Below, in pieces: positions 1 to 11,900 of a stretch of DNA of 64,000 nucleotides. This stretch comes from Cornus controversa. Its lineage: Eukaryota; Streptophyta; Magnoliopsida; Cornales; Cornaceae. The notes beneath the pieces are model-generated. The model searched no databases and was not told the DNA's origin. It saw nothing but the letters and a program-made list of their open reading frames with translations. A program made the position numbers and the translations under genes. Every line of letters begins with the position of its first letter. Position 1 is the stretch's first letter. Location: positions 34,561,956 to 34,625,955 of the forward strand of contig CM048851.1 of NCBI GenBank assembly GCA_026545225.1, read 5' to 3'.

Positions 1-22
1 TTGCGAATTTCGTTTGCCCCTT

Positions 23-1090
23 TCACATGGGTAGATGACCAACAAAATCCATTCCCCATTGGGCAAAAGGCCACGGGGCCATTATTGGTGTCAGCTCTTC
101 CGGAGGCTGCCTCGGGATGTTGGCGAAGCGTTGGCACTTTTCGCACCTCTTGACAAAGTTCATTGCGTCCCGCTGCATAGAAGGCCAGTAGTACCCCTGC
201 CTAATGGCCTTGTGAGCCAAGGATCTGCCTCCTGCATGGTTTCCGCACTCCCCTTCATGTATTTCCCTCATAACACTCTGCGCTTCCTCTGCTGACACGC
301 ATCGTAGGTAGGGTAAGGAAACTCCCCTTTTATAGAGGATTCCATCAATTAGGGTGTACCTAGATGCCTTGACCCTAGTTCTGTGTGCTTCTACTTTATC
401 CGACGGTAGCTCACCATTGTTTATGTACTTGGCTATTGGGTCCGCCCATTCCATGCCCTGTGTGACTTGGTTTACTTCACCCGACGTTGCTACTGTTATA
501 CTCGGGTGGTCCATGCGCTCTACAAGCACCCCTCCTTGGGCGGCCTCTTGTGCCGTAGCCAACCGAGCAAGAGCATCGGCATTGGAGTTTTCACTACGGG
601 AGATTCGCGTGATTGAAAACCTCTGAAAATGGGTAATCAGCTCTTGTACTTTTCGCAAGTAAGATTTCATCCTTACTCCCTTTGCTTCGTATTCCAAACT
701 GACTTGTCGGGCAATTAACTGGGAGTCAGTATGAGCTTTTAGTTGTCTAACCTTGAGGATATCAGCCAGCTTTAACCCCGCAATTAAGGCTTCGTATTCA
801 GCTTCATTGTTTGTTGCCTTGAATCCGAATTGCAGGGCGTATTTGAAGGTTTCCCCTGCTGGAGATCTGATTAGTATCCCTGTTTCGCTGGCTTGTGTGT
901 TGGATGATCCATCGACAAACAATTGCCACGTGCACCCAGGGTCCATTAGGTCCTCCCTTTTTTGGTGGACTGTATTTTCTGCTTCTTCCTGCTGAACCTG
1001 TTCATCTTCCTGGGGGTATGTAAACTCTGCTATGAAATCTGCCAGCACTTGGCCTTTGACTGCTGTCCTAGGCTTGTATTCGGATGTCAA
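23..1090 (-). pseudogene. Gypsy RNase H and integrase N-terminal part
   Basis: The 355-residue open stretch starts with the end of the RT/RNase H connection (motif KGQVLADFIAEF). An RNase H domain follows at about residues 50-180, with acidic residues visible in FVDGSS, NNEAEYEAL and HTDSQLI. The integrase zinc-binding HHCC region comes next at about 270-320 (HEGECGNH and CEKCQ). The core begins with the first catalytic Asp in WGMDFVG. Translation stops at TGA right after LPM; on the far side the same frame still reads like integrase, so this is a nonsense mutation and not the gene end. Integrase continues left of position 1. Confidence 0.9.
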
Positions 1091-2445
1091 ATTCTCCTAA
1101 CTCCATGGACCATTTCACCAGTCGCCCCGAGGTTTCGGGCTTGAAGAGGACTTGCCGGAGGGGTTGATCGGTTAACACTACAATGGTGTACGCTTGGAAA
1201 TATGGCCTGATTTTCCTAGCCGTAGTGACCAAGGCAAATGCCAACTTTTATATGGAAGGATACCTTTCTTCTGCCCCCCGGAGAATCCTGCTGGTATAAT
1301 AAACTGGCCTTTACACTCCTTCTTCTTCTCGCATCAGCGCGGAACTGACTGCTGCAGGAGAGACATCCAAGTATAAGTACAACTCCTCTCCTACGCGCGC
1401 GCATGACAGCAGTGGGGGCAAACTGAGGTACTGTTTTAGCTCATTTAAGGTCTGCTCACATTCTGGAGTCCACTCAAAGGCCCGCTTGAGGACTTGAAAG
1501 AACGGGAGCCACCTGTCTGTAGCACGGGAAATCAACCGGCTTAGCGCCGCCACTTTACCCGTCAGCTTTTGGACTTCTTTAGTAGTTCTGGGCGATCTCG
1601 TATCCAGGATGGCTTGCACCTTCTGAGGGTTGGCCTCTATTCCCCTCTTGCTGACCAGATTGCCCAAGAACTTTCCGGAAGATACTCCAAAAGCACACTT
1701 ACTTGGATTAAGCTTCATCCTGTACTTTCGAAGGACATCAATGGTTTCTTGTAAATCAACCAAATGGTTGGCAGCCTCCTGACTTTTGACAGGCATATCA
1801 TCGACATACACCTCCATGTTTCTGCCAATTTGCTCCTTGAACATTCTATTTACCAGCCTTTGATATGTTGTGCCGGTATTCTTTAGGCCGAATGGCATTA
1901 CCGTGTAGCAGTATAATCCCCTTTCTGTTATAAAGGAGGTCCTTTCCTGATCTGACGGCCACATCGGAATTTGATTATATCCTGAGTAGGCATCCATAAA
2001 ACTGAGTCGTTCGTACCCTGCCGTCCCTTCCACGAGCATGTCAATCAGGGGGAGGGGGAAGCTGTCTTTCGGACAAGCTTTATTCAGGTCGGTAAAGTCG
2101 ACACACATGCGCCACTTTCCATTAGATTTTTTAACCAGTACCACATTTGCCAACCAGTCTGGGTAACTGGTTTCTCGCACAAAGTTGGCCTTCAATAACT
2201 TCTCCACTTCCTCGGAAATTGCCACGTTTCTTTCTGGGGCAAAGACTCTCCGTTTTTGTCTCACTGGCTTGGCGATGGAGTCGATATTCAGTCGATACAC
2301 GGCAATGTTTGGATAAATCCCTGGCATATCCTTGTGGGACCATGCGAACACATCCTCGTTCGCTCTGAGGAATCGCACCATCTCCTCCCGGGAGGTGGGT
2401 GAGAGTGATGACCCCAAGCTCACCTTTTTCCCCGTGCCTTGTCAT
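1091..2445 (-). pseudogene. Gypsy reverse transcriptase and first RNase H (connection), broken
   Basis: Residues from about 2423 down to 1311 form a long open RT domain with the first catalytic Asp in FMDAYSGYNQI and the YVDD box in MEVYVDDMPVKS. The thumb and the start of the RNase H connection (LYLDVSPAAVSSAL) follow. From 1311 to about 1090 the homologous frame continues (PVYYTSR, ERYP, LAFALVT, RPYFQAYTIVVLTDQPL) but contains two in-frame stops, at the Val-stop near 1311 and before KLAFAL. A frameshift near 1090 joins it to the next open stretch. The RT core itself looks intact. Confidence 0.9.
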
Positions 2446-2572
2446 TTAAGTTGACCTCAATTAATTCTTCCATCGATTCTGCATGACGGACCTCTTCTTT
2501 TTCCTCCATCTCCTGTCCCTCAATGTTTAGGGTTTCTGTCATCTTCCTCTCCCTTAAGGAGGTGGCATAACA

Positions 2573-3460
2573 TTATCTGGCAGTGATCTGATCTCCTCTC
2601 AGTTCTCCAACACCATGCTCCATGGGGAACCAGACAAGGAGGTGGTAGGTAGAGGTCACAGCTCTCATAGCATTCAACGTGGCCCTTCCCAGGATGACAT
2701 TATACGTGGTTGGGCAATCCACCACAAAGAAAGTCACCATCTTGGTGACTTGTCTGGGACTTGAACCAGCTGTAACCGGGAAATCAATTGTGCCCAAGGG
2801 GAGGAGTTTCTCTCTGGAGAAGCCCACAAGTGGCGACTGAGTGGTCTTGAGTTTGTTTCTTCCAATCTTCATCTGATCAAATGCATCTACAAAAAGGATA
2901 TCTGCGGAGCTACCGTTGTCGATTAACACCCGCCTAATTGTGAAGTTGGCGATGGTCAATGTGACGACGAGGGCATCATCATGGGGTTGCTGAACTTTTT
3001 TGGCATCATCCTCTGAAAAAGTTATGACCTGGTCGCTCAACTGAGGGCACTTGGCGGGCGATTGGCTCACCTCCCCGACTTCAAAGAAATTCCTTACTTT
3101 CCTAGCATGTGCTTTGCAAGCGGCATTAGACTCCCCGCTCCCCGCTACTCCTCCCGAGATGACTCTAATTTCCCCTATTGGGGGGTTCTTGCGAGCCGTA
3201 CCCTCATTTATATCCTGTGTCTGATTCTGCGTTCTCTGTCCTTCACCGGCCACAAACCTCCGCAACTGGCCCCTTTGAATTAAACTCTCAATCTGCCTTT
3301 TCAAATCTATGCATTCATTGGTATCATGGCCATGATCACGATGGAACCTACAATACTTGTCACGAGATCTCCTGGCAGGATCAGTTCTCAACTTCGGAGG
3401 CCACGACACAGCCGGGTCGTCTTGGATGTGGAGGAGGATCTGGCCTATAGGAGCGTTCAA
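2573..3460 (-). pseudogene. Gypsy gag C-terminus and aspartic protease
   Basis: The 295-residue open stretch begins in the gag C-terminal region with a Cys/His cluster (CRFHRDHGHDTNEC), as in Tat-type gag proteins. After a polar linker a retroviral-type aspartic protease domain follows, with the active-site motif LIDNGSSADILF at about residue 185 and a downstream hydrophobic motif (YNVILGRATLN). It lies directly upstream of RT in the same direction. It is open over its whole length but has lost the frame connection to both neighbours. Confidence 0.85.
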
Positions 3461-3520
3461 CGGGGTGAAACTGAACCCCTTTCACGGCGCACGATCCTAT
3501 CACTTTGTTCCTGTGATACT

Positions 3521-4518
3521 CTATTGTACTTGGGGTTTCGTTCTTCTCTGCTCGGTTGTCCCCCTCTTCCTGTCCACTTTTTTGTCGCTATCACCTTTTT
3601 CCCTTCGGGCATCAAGGGCGTCCTCGGCATTCATGTATTTCTGGGCTTTCACAAGTAATTCGGACATGCTTTCAGGGGGATGCTTAGAAACAGAGTATAG
3701 GAACTTAGAGGGTAATAGCCCTCCCATGAATGCCGTAACGGCCACCTTGTCATCCAAGGCATCTACTTGTAACATTTCTCTGTTAAATCGATTGATATAG
3801 TCCCGCAACGATTCTCCTTTAGCTTGCCTTACATTCAGGAGATAGGTAGCGGGTTTCCTGTGTCTCCGGGCAGCAATGAAATTGCCAACAATAGTTGGCT
3901 CAGCTCGTTATAGGAACGGACAGTTGATGGCTTTAAACTATTGAACCAGGACCTAGCAGAGCCCTTCAATGTAGTGGGAAAGGCTCTGCACATGATCTCG
4001 TCGGGCACCGCCTGAAGATGCATTAAGGCCTTGTAAGTTTCTAGGTGATCCAGAGGGTCCTTAGTCCCGTCAAAGCTTTCCACTGTTGGCATCTTGAACC
4101 TGGGGGGCAAGGGACAATTCATTACCCCTGCAGAGAAAGGAAGGTTGGTTTGCTAGACCAAATCCTCTATCATGGCAAGACCTTTTCCTCTTATGGCGTG
4201 GGCCATGCTTTCTACCCTAGCTCTTAGGTCCTGTATTTCCATATTGTGGTAAGCAAGGGATGCTGAATCCCCATGGGGTTGGTTTCTCTCAGGAGGGACC
4301 AAACGGTCCTGATTCACCCCGCCTCTTACGTGACTCTGAGCCGCGTCCTCCATTGGTACTTCACTTTCTCTCCGAACGCCATCCTCCTCGGGATCAACAG
4401 TCCTTACGTAACTTGGTGACGGTATCGGCGCCACAGGGGGGAGGCGTTGCAGAATCGCCGCATTTTGTTGGAGTAGTTGGACCAGACTTTGGTTTAAGTT
4501 CTGGACCTGGTGCTCCAA
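3521..4518 (-). pseudogene. Gypsy gag, interrupted
   Basis: Three open pieces are collinear. An N-terminal coiled-coil-like part (4518-4153, starting MEHQVQNLNQSL) ends at an in-frame TAG. The retrotransposon gag core (4122-3835) has the usual FDGTKDPLDHLETY and SARSWFNSL motifs. The last piece (3808-3521) has the motifs GESLRDYINRFN and AFMGGLLPSKFLYS. A frameshift near 3880 separates the last two. All belong to one gag protein of the minus-strand gypsy element. The start codon choice is uncertain because the natural start may lie closer to the primer-binding site. Confidence 0.85.
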
Positions 4519-4806
4519 CGCTGCGACACGCCCCTGGTCATTTGGGACTTCGAGGTGAGTCCCCAGGAAGTCCGTCTGTCCAAGGGGCTGCGTACCTCCA
4601 TGTCCTGTGGGCGGATCGGCTGCCGGGTCCTGTGCGTTTGGGGGGTCGGTACCGATGGGAAGATCCTGTGCGACCGGGGGGTCGCCTTGGCCAGGTAAGT
4701 CATGTACCGGAGGACCTTGGCCAACAGGGGGATCCTATATGGCCGTGGTCTCCAATCCAGATCGAAGGTGCATCATGCTTCGTGTATGCTTTGGATAGGA
4801 CAGATC

Positions 4807-4834
4807 GTGGGTTCGATTCCCATAGACGGCGCCA
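4807..4834 (-). other. Primer-binding site of the gypsy element, with extended tRNA similarity
   Basis: Two bases inside the LTR the minus strand reads TGGCGCCGTCTATGGG, the complement of a tRNA 3' end including CCA. On the + strand the match to tRNA architecture covers CCA, a discriminator G, a 7-base acceptor arm, a 5-base T stem and the TTCGATT loop, about 28 nt. That is longer than the usual 18-nt site. The tRNA species is not certain; Arg is my guess from Tat/Ogre relatives. Confidence 0.8.
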
Positions 4835-4836
4835 AC

Positions 4837-5188
4837 TGATGATGCAAAAATCTACCCCGATCTGGTCAAACACCAACCTGTGAAAAAGACAAGAGAAGAG
4901 TAATCGAAAGGGCACCGATGCAGTGCCGGCCGACTACGCTCCGATGATCAAGTCAGAAATCGAAAGGGTGTTTCAAAGGATGTAGAGGAACTCAGAGGGT
5001 ATTTTGCGCGTACCTGGTATATGAATCGCCCCTGTATTTATAGCAGTGAAAATGAGGCCGTGTCATAGTAAGAGACTGTCTCTTGGAGATAGAGAAGTCT
5101 TGGTTAAAATAGACTTTCTGTCCATTTCACCTTGGGCCCATCCTTTACGTTACACGTTTCATACTTCTAGTCAACTACTCTATCATCA
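4837..5188 (-). repeat. 5' LTR of the gypsy element
   Basis: The 352-bp segment begins TGATGAT and ends ATCATCA, perfect inverted ends of the TG...CA type, and abuts the primer-binding site. A TATAAATA box on the minus strand at about 5035-5042 points toward the element body, which places U3 above it and R/U5 below. The partner 3' LTR is outside the window, so the outer boundary rests on the inverted ends and on the start of foreign (UGT-unit-like) sequence at 5189. Confidence 0.75.
5035..5042 (-). promoter_or_regulatory. TATA box of the gypsy LTR
   Basis: TATAAATA on the minus strand lies in the middle of the LTR, about 200 bp from its inner end, the expected place for the LTR promoter. Confidence 0.6.
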
Positions 5189-5430
5189 CCTAAACCCAAA
5201 AAATAAACATAGTATAAATGGCCAGACATTAACCAAATTGAGATGAGGTTGAGATTGTCGGGTTTAGTCATCGTTCGTCGACTCAAATTCAAATTAATCT
5301 TGAAATCAACTGGGGTTTTTCACAAACTTATTTGACTTGGCTTATTCCAATACTTGTTATTCGGCCCCCAAACCATGTTAAATTATATGGTAATTAAAAA
5401 CCATGTCATTTTGTTTCGGTTCCTTTTGAA
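5189..5430 (+). repeat. Remnant of the UGT tandem unit (tail joined to head)
   Basis: Positions 5189-5335 align by eye with the tail of units A and B (about 32985-33120 and 57105-57230; shared words CTAGACATTAA-like and CAAACTTATTTGACTT). Positions 5340-5430 align with the head of unit A (about 14405-14480; shared ATACTTGTTATTCGGCCCC). No UGT gene follows here. I read this as an eroded junction between two earlier units, now bordered by the gypsy LTR. Confidence 0.6.
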
Positions 5431-5579
5431 GTATGCTTATCTCCATCACCACAACTTCCTTTTTACTGAACCAATTTAGTGGCTTTAGCCTTAATTTCTA
5501 GATAACAATCTAGATTCAGTTGGAAGTTATTGTGGGCTTGATCACGCTATTTAATCATTTGATCCTAGTGGAAAGCGAG

Positions 5580-6900
5580 TAATGCACACTAGAATAGATG
5601 AATTGGAGTAGGTGATGCAGCCTATTCAAACTAATTTTTACATCAGAAGAAAAGGTTTGGCTCTTCAAGAGGGTGTTGAAAGCAGTGGCCATGTTCTGTT
5701 GGAAAGTAGAGATCTCACTAACATCCTAGCTAGGACAAGTATGTTAGAAGTTGTTCCTTCGCCACTTTGAGAGTTTCATTTGAAAGACCAGAAATGATTG
5801 GAATACTGGCACTTGAGGTGTTAGTGCTTCCAGATGACTTGGAGGCCTTGGCAACATTATAGAGACTTTCAAGGATTAGAAGTGTCCTCCTCTTCACTTA
5901 AAAAAGGTAGAAGTCGAGATGGAAGGAGTAACTTGTCGTTTCAATCCAATTAGCCAAATGAAGATAAATAACTTGAGTGAGTCATCAAGCTGAAGTAACT
6001 ACCTCTGGAATTGAAACAGTGTATCCAGTAGAAGAGCCTCCAACTGCAACAGGTTGAGTAGTTTGAACAACAATGGTAGGGGCTGGGGTTGGCAAAGTAC
6101 TACTGCCACTATGAGCCACTAAGGTTTCAGTAATAGTTGCTTTGAAAATAGGGTATTGCACTTTTATTTCATGACGTTCTAGTGGAAGAATGAGATCATG
6201 TTGTTCAAAAGGGATGTTCAAAAAGTTGTGGCCCATTATCAGTCCCTGCAAATGGATGTCAGATGATAAGAAAACATACATGTCAGAGGAATATAATGAG
6301 TATTGAAGAAATTTACCAAATCTTCAAGGTTTGAAGTCTTGCTTTTCTTTGCCAAAGTAAGCTCAAGTTGTTCCCCTATTTGCTCTTCAATCTCAAGTGC
6401 AGGAATGATTTTTCTTTTGCTTTTTGGGTTAGCTTTCTCCTGAAAAGGACTATCATCTTTGGGAGTCTTAATCGAAACCCTAGAAGAAGGAGGTCCTTTA
6501 AACACAATGTCTTCTGGTCCAGTGAGAGTTCCTTCATCACTTGATAACTCAAGTTGAGGCTTATATACCTGAGAGACTTGCAAGTGGAAAGTGTGAGAAA
6601 GGAAATTTGATAAAAGAAATGGAGAAGAAGGATAATGCTACTGGAAGGGATGGACTTGCTTTCTTCTTGCCCTTAGCTTTGTATAATTCATTCTCTCTTG
6701 GAATTTCTTATTTTGTTTCTTATATTTTTCTTTCTTTTGCTTCTTCTCTCTCACTTTCTGATGAAACATCACCCTCAAAAGTACCTTGTCTAACACTGCT
6801 TCATTCACCTTCATTTCCTCTAATAGATTGAGCTTTCTTTTGGCTTTTCTTCTTACTGACTCCATAATTATTCTCTTCATCTAAAAAGTGACAGAAATGT
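5580..6900 (-). pseudogene. Unrecognised intron-containing coding remnant
   Basis: Several minus-strand pieces look coding but are interrupted. A likely exon ends at 6317 and resumes at 6245, with a clean GT-AG intron of 71 bp (6246-6316; donor GTAAAT, acceptor TTTGCAG). Splicing joins a Lys/Ser/Glu-rich segment (LEIEEQIGEQLELTLAKKSK) to a Pro/Thr/Val-rich tail ending at 5985. An acceptor CTCTCAG near 6557 suggests a further exon upstream in the very charged stretch 6638-6880. Below 5985 another frame (TFQQNMATAFNTLLKSQTF) looks coding but is cut by stops. I do not recognise the family; an extra ORF of a retrotransposon or a dead host gene are both possible. Confidence 0.4.
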
Positions 6901-7768
6901 AAGAAGAAACTATAAGAGGAAAATGAGGGAAGAATGAAAATTACCAACAAAAGCTTCTGTTATGTTCATATGGGTTTGAAAAGTTCAAGAGCCAATTCTG
7001 CTGTCTAGTAAATCTTATATGTATCAAACTCTTTAGTGGACTGAGGCTTGCTAGGATATCAAACAAGAAAGACCTTTTCTTTAGTTTATACTTCTCATTA
7101 AGTGCTTGGAATTGATCTTTTTTGATGAACTTGGTCCTTAAATAAAAATTTCAGTTACTTAAGTCACAAGGAAGTAATGGAATGAGTTGAATAAGACTTG
7201 ACCACTCAAAAAATGTCAGAAAATGTCACGTGGCAAAAGGGTTAATTCAAACATAGAAGTGATTGTATGAGATGTTGTCTATTAGGGGGAAGGGCGTGTG
7301 GTATAATCTTAAAAGTTAAAATTTTCACTTGACACATGGTAAATAAGGAAAGTTACAAACAAAAGAAATTGGTTAATTTGACTTTGTCTTGAACAATTAC
7401 GTGTCACCATCAAAATTTCCCACATGCTAAATTGGTGGGATGATGCCTAAAATTAAGGACATAATCCTATCAAGAATGGAAATATGGAATGTGGAGATAT
7501 TTTAGAGATACACTAAGGGAGTTGGCTCAACTAATCGAAAAAAAATTTAGCTTGGAAACGAAAGAGTTGCCCTAATTCAACTATTGACAGAAAATTTTTA
7601 GGAGTTATTGCCTGAGCAAGGTAAGTGATAGAGACTTATAAGGAAACTTGGAGTCTTCGCCATGGGCAGTTATCGGAACGTGAGATTATTCTACCAGCAA
7701 ACAAGAAAAGTGGCCAAGGAGGTACAACATGAATCAAACTGTTCAACTCATGTTGTAAAAGCAAAACA
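6901..7768. other. Intergenic, no feature recognised
   Basis: AT-rich sequence on both strands without a convincing coding region or repeat boundary. The 66-codon open frame near 7662 has no recognisable motif and is probably chance. Confidence 0.5.
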
Positions 7769-8483
7769 TAGGGGTGATAATTCGTGTTCTCATGTCATGT
7801 TCATGTCGTATCGATCTATAAGTATTCTACTAAATAGCTCAACCCTAACCCGACCTATTTAATAATCGTGTTAAAGACCCTCAACACTAACTCAACTCGT
7901 TTATTAAACGTGTTACCCGTGTTGACTCCTGTAACCCGTTTAATAAACATGTCATATAATGGCACGACTTGTTTAATAACATTTTTAATCCGTTTAACTT
8001 ATATCATATGAGTTTCTCCACCCCTAAAAATCTCTCTGAAGATCATATAAAAAATAAAGTACATATCAATACACAAATCCTAAAATCAAACTATATTATA
8101 AATTTTATAATTATATATAAATTCAAAATCATACTAAGGTGATTCAACAACTGAAAAGACGTCATAACAATTCTATCATTGCGTTTTATGACTACATCAA
8201 TCCTGTAAACAAAAAAATAGATTACAAACAATTGTAATTTATATAACTATGTATATATAAGTTTGTATAAAACCATAATATATGAATAACTCATGTCGTA
8301 ATCATGTTGTAATTGTGTCGTAATCATGTCATGGGTTAGATAGCTTAAATCCAAACTCAACCCAACTTTTACGTGTCGTATTCGTGTCAACCCATTTATT
8401 AAACGTGTTGGCTTATTTCAAACCCAAACTCGCTTAATTCGTGTTATGTTCAAGTTGTGTTGTGTCCAATTTTGCCACCCCTA
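7769..8483 (-). mobile_element. hAT-type non-autonomous element (MITE), copy 1
   Basis: A 715-bp element bounded by TAGGGGTG and CACCCCTA, with flanking 8-mers GCAAAACA and GTGAAACA (6 of 8 match) as an eroded target-site duplication. Its reverse complement aligns end to end with 37574-38252, which has the same ends. The inside is rich in words such as ACACGA and CGTGTTAA and has no ORF. TAGGG ends and an 8-bp duplication are hallmarks of hAT elements. Confidence 0.8.
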
Positions 8484-8991
8484 GTGAAACATAAGAAGAT
8501 ATGTATTCAAAAGAATGAGGACATGAGATATGTGGCAAAGCCTGATTCGTCTACATGGAAAACTCTTAACTTCTATAAGAGAACTTTATAAATAGGACAA
8601 TTAGGTCTCACTTGCAAACCTTATTCAACACACAACTCAAACAACAATTCAATTCCATTTCAATTCAAACTTTTGCACTTATTATCTTTTTACATTCCTG
8701 TAATATTCTTAAATTATTTTGATTAATCATGAAAGTTTATTCCAAGTCCCGCACTTGTTTTATCTCAATTCCAGCAATTCTCCTTCATTATTTTACTTTC
8801 CTCGTATTGTTCTTCAATTCATTTCTTTTTTCAGTCAAAAAAAACTTTTGAAGTCCTTTGGTCCAAAGGCAAAAAAGAACTCTTGGAGGTGGTCATTCTA
8901 AACCTTTTTACAATCGCCTGCTCCTTACATTCCAATTGAAAAAAATTTAGTTTGGATTTTCATTTAGAACTATATAATTTCCTGGCACGCC
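8484..8991. other. Intergenic, no feature recognised
   Basis: AT-rich flank between the hAT MITE and the long non-coding repeat. A short frame at 8719-8901 carries no recognisable motif. Confidence 0.5.
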
Positions 8992-11900
8992 CTGTCACGC
9001 CCCCAAATCCAGACCGCCGAAACTCCCTTGGTGCAAGCTCAAATTTTGAGTAGTGAGGTGTCATGATTGCCTGATCGTCACTCCACGACCTAAACAACCA
9101 TGACAAACTACCATTCTCACCCTCAGTACTTGCCCGGACCACTGAGATCAATACATATAGCAGAAGTCTTTACATTTATCAATACATCTATTCTTAATCA
9201 GATATATCACAATGATCACCAATCAAAGTTATCATTTCATAAATCAGCAGAATCATTCTTTATACCATTATTATCATGTATACATGCAAACATAAGCAAT
9301 TCAAGTCCACTACGTATACCCTTTATTGAAAACATGCGTACATAAGTCATTTTACAATACACCGCTGGTGCACTTTTTGATTGATTAAAGTGCACCTTTC
9401 AATTGTGCGAAACACAATTCGATTGTGCAAAATAGGAGTTTCAATTGATTGAAAAGTTACGCTTGATCGAAGTTCTATTGAAGGACTATCGAAACTCCAC
9501 TGGAATTTGACCACCTTTTATCGAGCCATTGCGATAATTTGTCGATTAATCGAGGCATATTGATTGATCGAAATCCCTTGAACACTGTTTCTCTGCAGAA
9601 TTTTTAAGTGTCACTTCTCACACTTGATCCCCATTCTCATCATACATGAACCTCATTTAACCAATTCATAGACATAACCATTCTCACAAGTCTATGCATG
9701 CAAAAATGAACATAAATGAACAATCATTTAAATTGTCTAGCATACTTAAAATCATGCTTATAATGTATAAAATCATAAGGTATAAACAATACATATTCTC
9801 GAAACATAAATAGCCTTTACATGTTTACCACGTGCATATAGTCCACAATTCGGGCATGCATTCAAATAAAGTCATATTTTTTTAAAATGAAACCAATACC
9901 GCTCCATGCCAATTCACAATTAGGGAGACTCCATCACCTCCTTTCTATTTCCTGAAAAGAGTTAATACTTATGGGATTAGTTACAACACGCTCAACAGGA
10001 ATGTCAAAAAATACCACATAAACATACATTTGAATTTAATTATGTTAAGTAAATATTCGTACATCACAACCATATTACAAGCAGTGTATAATGCAATGTG
10101 ATATGTATAACTCTCTCATATTCTTCACACATCCATTGGGTTTCGATTTTACGAGCTGCCCAATCCCACCTAACTGAGGTTCCAAAATCAGTTTACGTCA
10201 TTGTATGACTCCATTTGGGAAGTATCCTCTTCCATCTAATTCGAAGCCCCAATTAAGGATCATTCCACAGGGTTCCTCCTCTGGATTGCCCCACATCGCT
10301 CCAAATGGATTACCATACCACTCGTTAGGAGGGCTTACCACCCAATTAAGCTTACCACCCTCACTGTGCTAATGAAGATGAATCCCACATGTTAATGATA
10401 ATGTGCACATACAATTTGAAGCAATATAATACTAATTGTCATATTTGCACATTTTCAAATAAATATCACATACTTTTAAATTGAACATATTTCACATTTC
10501 ATATCATTTATATTGATAATTAATCATGCTTGATACTTAAACACGCTTTTAAGGTAATTTATCAAACACATAACTGTCACCTTCACATAATTCTTTCACA
10601 TTTCAATTCACACTTGCTTCATAATCATCTAAGACAATTATAAACATGTAATCATCACATTTAATATAGATAATTCATTAAATGACATAATTTAACATGC
10701 TTTAATATTAAAAAACATCTAATTATACTCATATAACCAATTAGTTGTCATAAACAACTAATATACTCACAAAACTATGGATTATATGTGTTAGGCATTC
10801 CTACCTCAATTTAGAAAATCTTTCAAATAATTTTTCCAAATTTCTCACTAAAATAAAATTTCTTCAAATTCAATTCCGGACGGATCAAACTCGATCCCTC
10901 AATGTGTAGACCAACTCTTCATTCTTCGGCGCCTTCCAATTATCGCCTCAAGCCTATCAAATTCAATGGAGAAGGGAAAAATATGATGTAGAGATATATG
11001 TGTATCTATATTACTTTCTCACGGCTGATGAAGAAGGGCAAAATGCACTCACACCCCCTGAGGTTTGCCCTAAATACACTCATATAAAAAGTTTGCTTAA
11101 ACTTACACTCACACCCCTGAGGTTTGGAGTTTGATCGCACACAACCCCCAATTGAAATCCATCGGCCAAAAAATTATTTGAAATGTCTGTTTTACCCTTC
11201 ACTAACTAAAAAGACATTTTTAACCTTACTTTTTATGTTAAAATACCATATTGCTCCAAACTTTTTTTTTTAATTGACAAAACTACCCTTATTACCTTAT
11301 TGTTTTTCTCCCTCCTCTCTCACCCTCAAAGTTCACTTTCTCTAATTCTCTCTCTCTTTCCTTTTTTTTATTTCTTTCTCTCTCTCCTTACTCTGTCTCT
11401 TTTTCTCTTTCTTCCTCCATCTCTCTCTCTTTCCCGAATCACTCTCTCTACATCTAACCCCCTTCTCTTTTCTTTATTTTATCTATTTCTCTCTCTTAAT
11501 TCTTCACCATTTTCTCTTTTTTTCTTTTATTTTTTTCTCTTTCACTGTTGCTATGGTAGTGCACCTGTAAATTGGCAATGATAGCATGGCTTTGGTGGTG
11601 GCCGTGGTGTCTCGGCAATAGTAGAGAGATGACAATAGAGGAGACCTATATGAAGAGTGTTACAAGAGTATAGGAATTTATGAGAAAGTTAAACGAGGAT
11701 ATTTTGCATTTTGCCTTTTATTACAAAGTATGCATACATTTATTTCAAAAACTAAAAAAAAAGTAGTCATGGCACTAATAAAATTGAAAAGTAAGTATTG
11801 AAAAAAAGAAATAAAAACATCATCCAAGATTAATAATAAAGAAAATTTTAGCCTCAAATTTTGAATTTCTTCAGATTGAATTTTATTTTTTAATGACAAC

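Larger units (their letters stand above)
1..5188 (-). mobile_element. Ty3/gypsy LTR retrotransposon, Tat-like, truncated by the window edge
   Basis: Reading the minus strand from high to low coordinates gives a 5' LTR (4837-5188), a primer-binding site, gag, aspartic protease, reverse transcriptase, an RNase H connection, a second RNase H of the plant-gypsy type, and the start of integrase. The order protease-RT-RNase H-integrase is that of Ty3/gypsy. An extra RNase H before integrase points to the Tat lineage, which is an inference from family knowledge. Several stops and frameshifts break gag and pol, so this copy cannot make its own proteins. The 3' part and 3' LTR lie left of the window. 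It sits directly beside a fragment of the UGT unit (5189-5430), so it probably inserted into that array. Confidence 0.92.

Noticed and set aside
4790..4834. A tRNA gene
   Set aside because: Only the T arm and acceptor 3' half are present, with an encoded CCA, directly beside an LTR. This is a primer-binding site.
4260..4883. 207-codon + strand frame over the gypsy leader
   Set aside because: It lies opposite gag and the primer-binding site, crosses the LTR boundary, and shows only Gly/Pro/Arg-rich low-complexity text.
11300..11581. 93-codon frame rich in Ser, Leu and Phe
   Set aside because: It is the translation of a CT/TTC-rich pyrimidine tract inside Mutator-like element 1.
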